DNA of 64,000 nt from Pseudomonadota bacterium (GTDB lineage: Bacteria > Pseudomonadota > Alphaproteobacteria > RF32 > CAG-239): the NCBI GenBank assembly GCA_018362935.1, contig JAHALQ010000007.1:1-64000 (forward strand), read 5' to 3'. Shown piece by piece: positions 1 to 9,224 of this stretch. Under the pieces are notes generated by a model, which was not told the origin of the DNA, did no database searches, and saw only the letters and a program-made list of their open reading frames with translations. How positions within the stretch are numbered: the stretch's first letter is position 1; each line of letters begins with the position of its first letter. A program made the translations under genes and the position numbers.

Positions 1-96
1 CGCCTGGGAACAGGTCTGGGCGCGGGCGTCGAAAACGGTCCAGACAAGTCCAGGCGTGAGAACGGAAAGGGACAGGAAAGTACGAAAATAGTTCAT
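1..96 (-). CDS. N-terminal end of a secreted protein, cut by the window edge
   Basis: Reading leftward from an ATG at 96, the frame stays open to the window edge and gives 32 residues. They form a clear Sec signal peptide: a short basic start, a hydrophobic stretch, then an A-R-A signal-peptidase site before Q-T-C. A GAGG ribosome site lies about nine bases upstream. The mature part is outside the window, so the function is unknown. It is divergent from mraY. Confidence 0.6.
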   Translation of the reverse strand, partial: MNYFRTFLSLSVLTPGLVWTVFDARAQTCSQA

Positions 97-322
97 GGCG
101 AAGTACCTCAAACAAGAATATAAGACTATTCTTATTATCGGATATTTCTCGGAATGAGTCAACTATAAATTAAGTGCGGAATTGACAAAATTCAGTGTGT
201 CGTATGTTACAGACTTATTTTCAAAATAACAAACGGAGTTAATCACAAGGAAATTTCTTTAATATTTATTTAGATTTGCGGTGTTATACTGCGGCAAAGT
301 TATCATTTTAAGGACGTTTGTC

Positions 323-1399
323 ATGTTGCAGTATCTGTTTAACCTTATTTCGGCGCCGGAATATCTGAATACCGTTTATTCCCGCTGTTTTATGGCCTTT
401 TTTGTGGCTTTGATTCTGACACTTTCTTTCGGCGACCGCCTGATTAAAATTCTGCATGCGCATCAGTCGAAAGGCCAGCCTATCCGCGAAGACGGTCCCA
501 AGACGCATCTGCTGACCAAAAAAGGCACACCGACCATGGGCGGGCTGCTGATTTTGGGCGCTTCAATTTTAAGTATGCTGGTTTGCAGCGACTTAACCAA
601 TTCTCTGGTATGGATATGCGTTTTAGTTTTGCTGGTTTTCGGGTTTGTCGGATTTGCGGATGACTATGTCAAAGTCACCAAACAGACGGCCAATGCCATG
701 ACGGCCAAAATGAAACTGTTTTTGCAGTTTTCAACGGCATTAATTGCGGTCGGCGTGATTTCTTATCAGATGCCGGAAAATGAACGCTTTATTTTAAATT
801 TTCCTTATTTTATGAACTTTATAATTGATTTGTGGTGGTTTTATGTGCCGTTTGCCATGGTGGTTATTGTCGGCAGTTCCAATGCGGTCAATCTGACCGA
901 CGGTCTGGACGGTCTGGCTTCCGGTCTGTTGGTGATTGCCTTTGCCGTATTTATGGTTTTTGCCTATGTTGCAGGTTCGGATTTTGTCAGCGAATATTAT
1001 CTGCTGCCGGTGCCGCATGCCGCCGAAATTGCAGTTGTCTGCGCGGCGGTTGCCGGTTCATGTCTGGGCTTTTTGTGGTTTAATTCCGCGCCGGCAAAAG
1101 TGTTCATGGGCGATACCGGTTCTCTGGCGGTCGGCGGTCTGCTCGGCACTGTTGCGGTCATCCTCAAACAGGAAATTTTGCTGGCGATAGTCGGTTTTGT
1201 TTTTGTGGCCGAAGCGCTTTCGGTCATGATTCAGGTTTTCTGGTTCAAACGCACCGGCGGCAAAAGATTTTTCAAAATGGCGCCGATTCATCATCACTTT
1301 GAACAATGCGGCTGGCCGGAAACCCGGGTGGTTATCCGTTTTTGGATTATCGGGACGGTTTTGGCGGTTATCGGCCTGCTGGCATTACAAATGAGGTAA
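323..1399 (+). CDS. mraY: MraY, phospho-N-acetylmuramoyl-pentapeptide transferase
   Basis: MraY transfers phospho-MurNAc-pentapeptide from UDP to undecaprenyl phosphate, making lipid I at the inner membrane. The 358-residue protein has about ten membrane segments and the family motifs DDYVK, NLTDGLDGLA, FMGDTGSLA and the HHHFE histidines near the C-terminus, and it aligns by eye with E. coli MraY from end to end. I chose the ATG at 323 because it matches the family start (MLQYL) and has AAGGA about eight bases upstream; the frame is open 14 codons further but without a ribosome site. The gene opens the division cluster and ends nine bases before ftsW, where murD would normally lie. Confidence 0.97.
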   Translation: MLQYLFNLISAPEYLNTVYSRCFMAFFVALILTLSFGDRLIKILHAHQSKGQPIREDGPKTHLLTKKGTPTMGGLLILGASILSMLVCSDLTNSLVWICVLVLLVFGFVGFADDYVKVTKQTANAMTAKMKLFLQFSTALIAVGVISYQMPENERFILNFPYFMNFIIDLWWFYVPFAMVVIVGSSNAVNLTDGLDGLASGLLVIAFAVFMVFAYVAGSDFVSEYYLLPVPHAAEIAVVCAAVAGSCLGFLWFNSAPAKVFMGDTGSLAVGGLLGTVAVILKQEILLAIVGFVFVAEALSVMIQVFWFKRTGGKRFFKMAPIHHHFEQCGWPETRVVIRFWIIGTVLAVIGLLALQMR

Positions 1400-1408
1400 A
1401 CATAAAAG

Positions 1409-2536
1409 ATGATAAGCTTTTCGAGAAACAGCCGCAGTATATTTGCAAATTGGTGGTGGACAATAGACAAAGTCCTGTTGCTGATGTTTGCGATTGTCAT
1501 TGTTCTCGGGGCTTTTCTGACCTTTTCGGCCAGCCCGTCGGTGGCCAACCGCATCGGCTACGGCAGTTTTCATTTTGTCAAAAAACAGATGCTGTTTCTG
1601 CCGGCGGCAGTTGCGGGAATGCTTTTTCTGTCGATGCTCTCGCTCAAAAATATCCGCCGCATTGCCATTTTGGGATATGCGGCAACTATTCTGCTGATGT
1701 TTCTGACATTGTTTATCGGCGTGGAAAACAAAGGCGCGACGCGCTGGATTTCGATTTTCGGGTTTCAGCTGCAGCCGTCGGAGTTTGTCAAGCCGCTGTT
1801 TGTGATGGTAGCGGCGCTGTTGTTTGAGGCCGGAAAAAAATATCAGGATTTTCCGGGAATGCTGTTATCTGCCGGGCTGTATGTGCTGACCGCGGTTTTG
1901 CTTTTGGCGCAGCCGGATATCGGAATGTGTATCGTTGTCAGCGTCATTTGGTGTTTTCAGTTGTTTTTGGCCGGGCTGCCGCTGGCGTTTGTGTGGCTGC
2001 TGGCCGGCGCGGGATTGGTCGGCGCCGTCGGAATTTATGCCTTCTTTCCGCATGCGCAGGCGCGTATTGTACAGCTGTTTTCTTCCGAGCTCAGTTATCA
2101 GGTCAAAAAGGCGATGGCCGCTTTTGAAAACGGCGGCTGGTTCGGCGTCGGTCCCGGAGAGGGCGTTGCCAAACTGCATATCCCAGATGCGCATACCGAC
2201 TTCATTTTTGCGGTGGCTGCCGAAGAATACGGCATGGTCTTCTGCCTGATTATCGTCGGCTTGTTTGCGGCGATTGTCATCCGCACCATGCTGTTGTCAT
2301 GCCGCGAAAACAACCTGTTTATCATTTTGGCGTCTTCCGGGCTGGTGGCCAGCTTTGGGCTGCAGGCCATTATTAATATGGCCTCGACCTTGCATATTGC
2401 GCCGACCAAAGGCATGGCGCTGCCGTTTATTTCATACGGCGGTTCGGCATTGCTTGGTACGGCAATCGGCATGGGGATGCTGCTGGCAATTACGCGCAAG
2501 AACGTTCACGCGGAGGACAAAGATGAAGAATACTGA
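1409..2536 (+). CDS. ftsW: FtsW, septal SEDS peptidoglycan polymerase
   Basis: FtsW is the SEDS-family glycan-strand polymerase of the divisome. The 375-residue protein has ten predicted membrane helices, the large-loop motif KGATRWI, the PSEFVKP signature and the GVGPGEG loop, followed by the typical FISYGGSALL end segment. The start at 1409 has a GAGG sequence overlapping the mraY stop region. The final 14 bases overlap murG, so the two are probably translationally coupled. RodA is the related alternative, but the position between mraY and murG supports FtsW. Confidence 0.95.
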   Translation: MISFSRNSRSIFANWWWTIDKVLLLMFAIVIVLGAFLTFSASPSVANRIGYGSFHFVKKQMLFLPAAVAGMLFLSMLSLKNIRRIAILGYAATILLMFLTLFIGVENKGATRWISIFGFQLQPSEFVKPLFVMVAALLFEAGKKYQDFPGMLLSAGLYVLTAVLLLAQPDIGMCIVVSVIWCFQLFLAGLPLAFVWLLAGAGLVGAVGIYAFFPHAQARIVQLFSSELSYQVKKAMAAFENGGWFGVGPGEGVAKLHIPDAHTDFIFAVAAEEYGMVFCLIIVGLFAAIVIRTMLLSCRENNLFIILASSGLVASFGLQAIINMASTLHIAPTKGMALPFISYGGSALLGTAIGMGMLLAITRKNVHAEDKDEEY

Positions 2537-3632
2537 TAAAAAACCGTTGATTATCCTGACGGCGGGCGGTACCGGCGGACATGTTTATCCGGCGGAATCA
2601 CTGGCCGAGGAGCTGGAAAAACGCGGCTATGACCTGATGCTGATCACCGACTGCCGCGGCAAAGACAATTATAAAGGCCGGCTTGGCCAAATGCCCAACG
2701 TGGCGGTGTGGTCGGGCGGTGTGGTCGGCAAGTCCAGATTATTCAAAATCAGAAGTTTGTTAAAGACTTGTATCGGAATTGTGCAGGCGTTGTTTGTGCT
2801 ATTGCGGCATAAGCCGGTCTGCGTTGTCGGTTTCGGGGGTTATGCTTCATTTCCCGCTTGTATGGCCGCTTTGCTGTCGGGGACGGACTTGGTTTTGCAT
2901 GAGCAAAATTCGGTGATGAGCCGCACCAACCGTTATTTGTGCAGATATGCTTCTTTGGTGGCGCAAAGCTTCCGCAATGTCAAATATGCGCCGGAAGGAC
3001 GCAGATGTGTATTGTGCGGCATGCCTGTACGCGCCAATATTGTGGCGGCCGGCGATAAAGAGTATCCGCCGCTGAATGACGGCGATAAGATGCAGATTCT
3101 GGTCTTGGGCGGGAGCCAGGGTGCCAGAATTTTCGGCGAGGTCATGCCGCAGGCCGCAGCTCTGCTGGCGCCGGAAATCCAGTCAAGGCTGAAAATCTAT
3201 CAGCAATGCCGCAAAGGCGAAGAACAAAAAATTACCAAAGCTTATGCGGAGACATCGTGCGAAATCGTGGTCAGCCATTTTTTTGAAAATATGGCAGAAT
3301 TATATGCCGGATGCCATTTGGTTATTTCGCGTTCGGGAGCTTCTTCGGTATCGGAAATTGCCGTGGCCGGCGTGCCTTCGGTTTTGGTGCCTCTGCCGAC
3401 GGCAGCTGACGACCATCAGACTTCAAATACCCGGGATTTGGCCGAAACAGGGGGAGGAATTATGATTTTGCAGAACGAGTTTGAGGCGCGGAAAGTTAAA
3501 CAAATTATTGAAGATTTGTTTAATAATTACGGAAAACTGCGCAAAATGTCGGACAATGCCAAAAAGGCCGGTATTAAGGATGCGGCAAAACGTTTTGCCG
3601 ATGCGATTGAGAAAGAAGTTGTCAAAGCATAG
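2523..3632 (+). CDS. murG: MurG, lipid II-forming GlcNAc transferase
   Basis: MurG adds GlcNAc from UDP-GlcNAc to lipid I, making lipid II on the inner face of the membrane. The 369-residue product begins with the glycine-rich loop TAGGTGGHVYPA and carries the second glycine-rich loop LVLGGSQGA and the donor-site segment SRSGASSVSEIA, giving a GT-B glycosyltransferase. The ATG at 2523 is preceded by GGAGG and starts a few residues before the first motif; the frame is open upstream inside ftsW but lacks support. murC, usually next, is not here. Confidence 0.95.
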   Translation: MKNTDKKPLIILTAGGTGGHVYPAESLAEELEKRGYDLMLITDCRGKDNYKGRLGQMPNVAVWSGGVVGKSRLFKIRSLLKTCIGIVQALFVLLRHKPVCVVGFGGYASFPACMAALLSGTDLVLHEQNSVMSRTNRYLCRYASLVAQSFRNVKYAPEGRRCVLCGMPVRANIVAAGDKEYPPLNDGDKMQILVLGGSQGARIFGEVMPQAAALLAPEIQSRLKIYQQCRKGEEQKITKAYAETSCEIVVSHFFENMAELYAGCHLVISRSGASSVSEIAVAGVPSVLVPLPTAADDHQTSNTRDLAETGGGIMILQNEFEARKVKQIIEDLFNNYGKLRKMSDNAKKAGIKDAAKRFADAIEKEVVKA

Positions 3633-3643
3633 GGAGAAAAGCA

Positions 3644-4567
3644 ATGTTTGGTTTCGGGTGCAAAAAAAATGACTTGGTGGAGCTGCTGCCTGAAGTGCGC
3701 GGCCGGTATCTGTGTAATGTACCGCTGTCAAAACATACCTGGTTCGGGGTCGGCGGTCCGGCCGAAGTGATGTTCTATCCCGAAGATGACAAAGATTTGG
3801 AATGGTTTATGCGGACAAAGCCCTATAATCTGCCGATTTGCGTTATCGGCGGCGGTTCCAACCTGCTGGTGCGCGACGGCGGCGTTCCCGGGGTGGTCAT
3901 CAAACTGGACAGCAAATATTACCGCCGCTTTGAGCTTAGCGAAGGGCTAATTACCTGCGGCGCGGGCATGCGCAACGGCGATTTGAAAAAAATTATGCTT
4001 GAAAACAATCTCGGCGGTTTGGAATTCTTGGTTTCGATACCGGGGCACCTCGGCGGTTCAATCAAGACCAATGCCGGCTGTTTCGGCAAAGAGGTCAAAG
4101 ACGTGCTTGTCAAGGTGACGATTGTCAACGGCGAGGGCGAATTGCGCGATGTTCCTGCCGAAGAACTTACTCTGGGGTATCGCAGCAGCTGTTTTCCCGA
4201 TGACTGGATTATCACGTCGTTGACGTTTAGGACAGAACCGCAGGAAGCGGAGAAGACCAAACAGATTATTGCCGAGCAGAAGGCCTATCGCGAGAAGTCC
4301 CAACCGCACAATGTGCGCACGGCCGGGTCGACGTTCAAGAATCCGGAGGGGCTGCGCGCCTGGGAGCTGATAAAAAAATCAGGCTGCGCGGATTTGCATA
4401 TTAACGGTGCGAGAGTTTCGGACAAGCACTGCAATTTTTTGGTGAATACCGGAAAAGCGACGGCGCATGATTTGGAAACGCTCGGCGAAACGATTGTTCA
4501 AAAGGTTAAAGAACATACGTCTATTACTTTAGAATGGGAAGTCAAGCGTCTGGGTATCCGTAAATAA
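3644..4567 (+). CDS. murB: MurB, UDP-N-acetylenolpyruvoylglucosamine reductase
   Basis: MurB is the FAD enzyme that reduces enolpyruvyl-UDP-GlcNAc to UDP-MurNAc with NADPH in the cytoplasm. The 307-residue protein shows the FAD-binding segment VIGGGSNLLVRDGG, YRSS, the catalytic serine in AGSTFKNP and a late glutamate in EWEVKRLG. A purine-rich AGGGAGAA site precedes the ATG by a few bases. Its stop codon abuts the ftsQ start without a gap. Length and motifs are normal for the shorter MurB type. Confidence 0.94.
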   Translation: MFGFGCKKNDLVELLPEVRGRYLCNVPLSKHTWFGVGGPAEVMFYPEDDKDLEWFMRTKPYNLPICVIGGGSNLLVRDGGVPGVVIKLDSKYYRRFELSEGLITCGAGMRNGDLKKIMLENNLGGLEFLVSIPGHLGGSIKTNAGCFGKEVKDVLVKVTIVNGEGELRDVPAEELTLGYRSSCFPDDWIITSLTFRTEPQEAEKTKQIIAEQKAYREKSQPHNVRTAGSTFKNPEGLRAWELIKKSGCADLHINGARVSDKHCNFLVNTGKATAHDLETLGETIVQKVKEHTSITLEWEVKRLGIRK

Positions 4568-5461
4568 ATGGCAGAGCAAGCATTAAACATAACCGAAGAA
4601 ATCAAGAAACCGGCGCCGGATAATCCGGAGAACATCGTGCGTCCCGAGAAAGAGTGGCCATGGCGTCTGGCCGGCAGCCTCGGCGTATTGCTGTTTATTG
4701 CTTTTTGGGCGGGATTAGTGCTGACGCTCAAAAACGATTTGGTCAACAAAAAAATCGAAACATGGAAAAACGGCTTTTACGACTGGGCGGCGGAACAGGG
4801 GTTTGTGCTGGACGATGTTCTGGTTTCCGGACGCGATAAAACCTCAAAAAAAGAAATAAATGATTTGCTTGCTTTGAAACGCGGCGACAATATTCTTAAA
4901 ATTGACGTTTACGATATTAAACAAAAACTTGAAAAACTGCCGTGGGTGCGCGAAGTTACCGTTCATAAAAGCTATTTTCCGAATGTGGTGCATATTGAAA
5001 TACAAGAAAAAGAAGTCAAAGCGATTTGGCAGATTAATGAAAAATTTTATCCGCTGGATGCCGAAGGAAAAGTGATTGAGGCGGAGTTCCATATCAGCGA
5101 GCCGATTTTGCTGATTGTCGGTTCGGGTGCGCCGGAAAATTTCAAAAATCTCATGGAAGCGCTTAATGACGGCAAATATGACTATCTGGACAAAGTGAAG
5201 GTTGCCAATTTTATTTCCGGGCGCCGCTGGAATCTGATTCTTAATGACATTCGCGAAGGCATAACCGTGAAGCTGCCGGAGGAGAATATCGGCGAAGCCT
5301 GGAAAAAATTGTTGAAACTAAATGAAACAAAAGGGATTTTTAAGCGTAAATTAACCATCATCGATTTAAGATTACCTCATAAGATTGTGGTAAAAATCCG
5401 CAAAGCACGCCGTTCCGGAGAAAGCGGGCCTTTGAAGCCGGTTGCGGAGCACCAGATTTAA
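4568..5461 (+). CDS. ftsQ: FtsQ, divisome assembly protein
   Basis: FtsQ is a bitopic inner-membrane protein that links early and late divisome proteins. The 297-residue sequence has a cytoplasmic tail of about 30 residues, one membrane helix near 37-56, a POTRA domain around 85-160 (with the LPWVREVTV segment), then the beta-rich FtsQ domain and a basic tail. Identity rests on domain order and position between murB and ftsA, because FtsQ sequences are poorly conserved. The start codon directly follows the murB stop, which indicates coupling. The usual preceding ddl gene is absent. Confidence 0.9.
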   Translation: MAEQALNITEEIKKPAPDNPENIVRPEKEWPWRLAGSLGVLLFIAFWAGLVLTLKNDLVNKKIETWKNGFYDWAAEQGFVLDDVLVSGRDKTSKKEINDLLALKRGDNILKIDVYDIKQKLEKLPWVREVTVHKSYFPNVVHIEIQEKEVKAIWQINEKFYPLDAEGKVIEAEFHISEPILLIVGSGAPENFKNLMEALNDGKYDYLDKVKVANFISGRRWNLILNDIREGITVKLPEENIGEAWKKLLKLNETKGIFKRKLTIIDLRLPHKIVVKIRKARRSGESGPLKPVAEHQI

Positions 5462-5484
5462 ATGAGCAAAGGATGTAAAAAAAC

Positions 5485-6744
5485 GTGACACATTCGTTTA
5501 ACAGAGCCACCACTATTGCCGCCCTTGATATCGGGTCTTCCAAGGTATGCTGTGTTATTGCCAAAATGAGCCGCGACCGCAAGATTAACATTGCCGGTTA
5601 CGGCTACAATGCATCCAAGGGTATAAAAAACGGCGTGGTGACGGATATTAACCAGGCGACACTGTCGGTCTGCAACGCGGTGGAAACGGCCGAGCAGATG
5701 GCGAATGAGCGGATTGACCGCGTGATTGTCAATATCTCCGGCGAAAAAATCAAAAGCGTGATTAAAGAATCTTCAATTACGCTCAACAAAAATCGTCCGG
5801 TTAACGAAAGCGACCTCATGAAAGTGGTCGAAAAAGGCATCCATAAAATTAATGTCGAAGGCTGCGAACTAATACACTGCCTGTCAACCAATTACCGGCT
5901 GGACGGCGGCGAAGAAATCAAGGACCCGCGCAATATATTCGGCGAAACGCTGTCGGTGGACATTCTGCTCGGATTGGTGCCGGACATCCTTTATCGCAAT
6001 GTGGCAACGGTTATTGAAAACGCACATCTGGAAATTGCCGGCAAAACTTTTTCGTCCTATGCTTCGGGTCTGTCGTGCCTGGTTGATGACGAGCGCGAAC
6101 TCGGCGCGACGGTGATTGACATGGGCGGCGGTACAACCTCGATTGCCAGTTTCCGGCATGGCTACCCGGTATATTTCGGCGCAATTCCGGTCGGCGGCAA
6201 CAACGTTACCAATGACATAGCCTATGGGCTGACAACGTCTTTCTCACATGCCGAACGGCTGAAAACGCTGCACGGATGCGCTTTTCTGACAACCCAGGAT
6301 AATTTGGAAACGATTAATGTTTATCCGGTCGGCGAGGAAGACGACAGCTGCATTAAACAAATTCCGCGGGCGGATTTGATAAGCATTATAACCCCGAGAA
6401 TCGAAGAAACTTTTGAGATGGTCAACCGCAAACTGGCGGAAGTCGGACTGCACAACGTTTCGTCGCATCGGGTGGTGCTGACCGGCGGCGCCTCGCAACT
6501 GCCCGGCGTGCGCGAAATTGCGTCGATGGTGCTGGACAAACAGGTTCGCCTCGGGCGTCCGAAAAATATTCTGAATCTGCCTGACGAATTGTACAGCCCG
6601 GCTTTTTCGACATGCATCGGCATGCTGTTGTTTGTGTTGAATTCGCCCGAGCGCAAACCCGGCAAAATCGTCAATAAGCCGGCGGTTTCGGGCAACGGCG
6701 TCGGCGCGCAGATAGCCTCATGGCTTAAGATACTTTTTTCTTAA
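5485..6744 (+). CDS. ftsA: FtsA, actin-like membrane tether of FtsZ
   Basis: FtsA anchors FtsZ filaments to the membrane and recruits later division proteins. The 419-residue protein has the actin-fold phosphate loops LDIGSSKV (near residue 15) and VIDMGGGTTS, the 1C-domain insertion and a final amphipathic helix (ASWLKILFS) that serves as membrane-targeting sequence. The start is a GTG at 5485 with AAGGA about twelve bases upstream; no ATG fits, since an ATG at 5462 opens only eight codons before a TGA that overlaps the GTG. Confidence 0.95.
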   Translation: MTHSFNRATTIAALDIGSSKVCCVIAKMSRDRKINIAGYGYNASKGIKNGVVTDINQATLSVCNAVETAEQMANERIDRVIVNISGEKIKSVIKESSITLNKNRPVNESDLMKVVEKGIHKINVEGCELIHCLSTNYRLDGGEEIKDPRNIFGETLSVDILLGLVPDILYRNVATVIENAHLEIAGKTFSSYASGLSCLVDDERELGATVIDMGGGTTSIASFRHGYPVYFGAIPVGGNNVTNDIAYGLTTSFSHAERLKTLHGCAFLTTQDNLETINVYPVGEEDDSCIKQIPRADLISIITPRIEETFEMVNRKLAEVGLHNVSSHRVVLTGGASQLPGVREIASMVLDKQVRLGRPKNILNLPDELYSPAFSTCIGMLLFVLNSPERKPGKIVNKPAVSGNGVGAQIASWLKILFS

Positions 6745-6794
6745 CGCGGGTACGGTAGATTTTTTCTGCAAATAAATCTTAAAAACGTTTTCTT

Positions 6795-6809
6795 GGTAAC
6801 GAAACCTTA
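6795..6809 (+). promoter_or_regulatory. Candidate CtrA-type site upstream of ftsZ
   Basis: The ftsA-ftsZ gap contains GTAA, seven bases, then TTAA, one mismatch from the alphaproteobacterial CtrA consensus TTAA-N7-TTAA. In Caulobacter CtrA controls ftsZ, and cckA, which encodes the upstream kinase, is in this window. A single degenerate match in AT-rich DNA can arise by chance, so this is a suggestion only. Confidence 0.3.
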
Positions 6810-6867
6810 AGGTATTTCGTTCTATCCTGTGTTTAAGTAAAAACAGGATTTGGGAGTAAGAAATACC

Positions 6868-8565
6868 ATGTCAATCAAGTTAGCCGTACCAGACAAAACA
6901 ATGATGCAGTTGAAACCGCGGATTTCGGTTATCGGAGTCGGCGGCGGCGGCGGAAACGCCGTTAACAACATGATTGCCCAGAATCTGGAAGGCGTTGATT
7001 TTATTGTTGCGAACACGGATGCCCAGGCATTGGAAAATTCCAAGTCTAGCCGCCGGATTCAGCTCGGTTTGCAAACGACCAAAGGGCTTGGCGCCGGTGC
7101 GCGTCCGGAAGTCGGCAAAATGGCCGCCGAGGAAGCCCGAGAAGAAATCGAGCGCGAACTTGAAGGCGCCAATATGGTGTTTATTACCGCCGGTATGGGC
7201 GGCGGCACAGGTTCCGGCGCGGCTCCGGTGGTGGCAAAAATAGCCAAAGAAAAAGGAATTCTTACTGTCGGCGTGGTGACCAAGCCTTTTCAGTTTGAGG
7301 GTAAAAAGCGTTATCAGACGGCCGAGACCGCTCTTGAGAATTTTACAAGGGAAGTTGACAGCATTATCGTTATTCCCAACCAAAATCTTTTTAGAATCGC
7401 CGACAAAAACACGACGCTGGTTGATGCTTTTGTCATGGCTGACAATGTCTTGTATGCCGGCGTACGTTCGATTACCGATTTGATGATGATGCCGGGGCTG
7501 ATTAACCTCGATTTTGCCGATATCAAGGCGATTATGGAAGACAAGGGCAAAGCGATTATGGGCACCGGCGAAGCCGAGGGCGAGGACCGCGCGATTAAGG
7601 CGGCTGAGCAGGCTTTGGCCAATCCGCTGCTGGATGATTGCTCAATGCGCGGCGCCAAAGGCGTATTGATTAACATTACCGGCGGCAGCGATGTCAAGTT
7701 GTTTGAAATTGACGATGCAGCCAACCGTATCAAAGAAGAAGTCGACGAAGAAGCCAACATTATTTTCGGCTCGAGCTTTGACGAGAGCCTGGGAGATAAA
7801 ATCCGCGTTTCAATTGTCGCTACCGGCATTGAGGACGGTAAAGCCCAAAAGGCGCCGGTTAACAAACCGGTTATTGCGCCGAGCTATGTTGAAGAAAGTT
7901 TTGTGAAGGTTGATGCTGAACCTTCTGCTCCAAATGTCAATCTGCAAGAGAATTTGGAGGCCTTCTCGGCTGTGAAGAGTGATTTAGCCCCCGAGCAGCT
8001 TGACGAAGTTATTGATAAAGCAACGGCCGCTTCCCTTTCGGAAGATGCCGAAGACGAAGACGTTGTCAGTGTCGCTGCGGCGCCGGAGGCCGAGCCGGAA
8101 GTCAAGTTTGATGATTTTGATTCTCTGGAAAAATCCAGCGTCATAGAAGAGCTGCCGAACGCTTCCTCTTTGTTTAAAGCTATTATTAATAAGCCGGACG
8201 GTATGAGCGAAGAAGAAATGCTTGAAAACGCCATACCCTCAAGCGAAAGCGTCTTTAAGGCCAAGACAGCTGTTCGCACGGTTGAAGAAGAACCTGAATT
8301 ATTTCCCGAACACAATCCTTTGAAGACAACTTCCCGCAAACAGGAAGATGTTGAAGAACTGATTGTCAGTGATGAAGAGAAATATACGCGCACGCCGACT
8401 TTTATTGAGCGGGTGACGGGTTTCTCGATTGCCAAAAGAAACCAGAAAAAACAAAAGGAAGCCGAACGCAAACAAGAGCCGGTCAGCCCGAGTTTTTCTG
8501 ATGACGATTTTGGGCAGGAAGACAGATTGAACCTTGAAATTCCGTCATTCCTGCGCAGGAAATAA
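6868..8565 (+). CDS. ftsZ: FtsZ, tubulin-like division GTPase
   Basis: FtsZ polymerises with GTP into the Z-ring at midcell. The 565-residue protein carries the GTPase core at about 10-330, with [13 protein letters not shown], the tubulin signature [10 protein letters not shown] and the T7 segment NLDFADIK. A long acidic linker of roughly 200 residues follows, as is usual in alphaproteobacteria, and the chain ends in the partner-binding peptide IPSFLRRK. The ATG at 6868 has GGGAG about twelve bases upstream; an in-frame TTG six codons earlier is less likely. A separate promoter may lie in the 123-base gap after ftsA. A strong terminator follows. Confidence 0.97.
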   Translation: MSIKLAVPDKTMMQLKPRISVIGVGGGGGNAVNNMIAQNLEGVDFIVANTDAQALENSKSSRRIQLGLQTTKGLGAGARPEVGKMAAEEAREEIERELEGANMVFITAGMGGGTGSGAAPVVAKIAKEKGILTVGVVTKPFQFEGKKRYQTAETALENFTREVDSIIVIPNQNLFRIADKNTTLVDAFVMADNVLYAGVRSITDLMMMPGLINLDFADIKAIMEDKGKAIMGTGEAEGEDRAIKAAEQALANPLLDDCSMRGAKGVLINITGGSDVKLFEIDDAANRIKEEVDEEANIIFGSSFDESLGDKIRVSIVATGIEDGKAQKAPVNKPVIAPSYVEESFVKVDAEPSAPNVNLQENLEAFSAVKSDLAPEQLDEVIDKATAASLSEDAEDEDVVSVAAAPEAEPEVKFDDFDSLEKSSVIEELPNASSLFKAIINKPDGMSEEEMLENAIPSSESVFKAKTAVRTVEEEPELFPEHNPLKTTSRKQEDVEELIVSDEEKYTRTPTFIERVTGFSIAKRNQKKQKEAERKQEPVSPSFSDDDFGQEDRLNLEIPSFLRRK

Positions 8566-8589
8566 ATTATTAAGTTGTAAACCAGCAAA

Positions 8590-8616
8590 AACCCCGCTTC
8601 AAAGCGGGGTTTTTTG
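8590..8616 (+). terminator. Rho-independent terminator of the division cluster
   Basis: A ten-base-pair GC-rich stem (AACCCCGCTT with AAGCGGGGTT) with a two-base gap is followed by a T run, 24 bases after the ftsZ stop. Confidence 0.93.
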
Positions 8617-8649
8617 TTATGATAAAATTGGAATTACACGGGAAATCGA

Positions 8650-9033
8650 TTATTTTTTGTATTTTAACAGAATGTTGATTTGATCATTTATCATTTGCAA
8701 TGTTTTGTCATCGGCTTTTTGTAGCTTATTGATTATAACTTCCAGTAACGGCGGATAGTCAGGATTGTCTGGCTGAAGCTTTTCTATTCCATTATAGGGA
8801 TATACTTTTTTTAATGCTTCAGGCAAATCAAAGCCTGCACTAATTGAAAGCTCCATCATAGTTGAAAGAGTAGGATTTTGTTTTAATGCTTCAATATTCA
8901 AAATTGAGCTGTCGCTTATACCTGTTTCTTTTGAGATTTTATAGGTGCTGATGTTATTTTGTTTTCTCTGGTTCTTAAATGCCAAAATAATTTTATTTAC
9001 GAGGTTTTTATATTTTCTTTTATTGTTCAGCAT
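8650..9033 (-). CDS. Small XRE-like helix-turn-helix protein
   Basis: This 127-residue protein starts with a basic segment followed by a helix-turn-helix of the lambda-repressor type at about 27-60 (STYKISKETGISDSSILNIE). The C-terminal half has no domain I recognise. It is more AT-rich than the division genes beside it and lies alone between the ftsZ terminator and hdaA, so it may be an acquired gene. The target is unknown. Confidence 0.7.
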   Translation of the reverse strand: MLNNKRKYKNLVNKIILAFKNQRKQNNISTYKISKETGISDSSILNIEALKQNPTLSTMMELSISAGFDLPEALKKVYPYNGIEKLQPDNPDYPPLLEVIINKLQKADDKTLQMINDQINILLKYKK

Positions 9034-9224
9034 TATTAATGACCCATAAAATTGTTATTATATGCTACTATAAATTATCATCACAATATCTTATATCTTT
9101 GTGTAATATGTTATATGTTTACAGAGATATGGTGCTGTATGCCGGTTATGCAATTATCCTCATATTTTGCACATCCGTATTGACTTTCCCCGGAAATTGC
9201 CAAACAAAGCTATCGTCAACTTAT

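Noticed and set aside
281..322. Upstream extension of mraY by 14 codons
   Set aside because: No ribosome site, and it does not match the family start; the ATG at 323 does both.
2265..2522. Long upstream extension of murG inside ftsW
   Set aside because: It is the shadow frame of ftsW; the ATG at 2523 follows GGAGG and fits the MurG start.
5462..5488. Eight-codon frame overlapping the ftsA start
   Set aside because: Too short and without conserved features; possible translational coupling cannot be shown.
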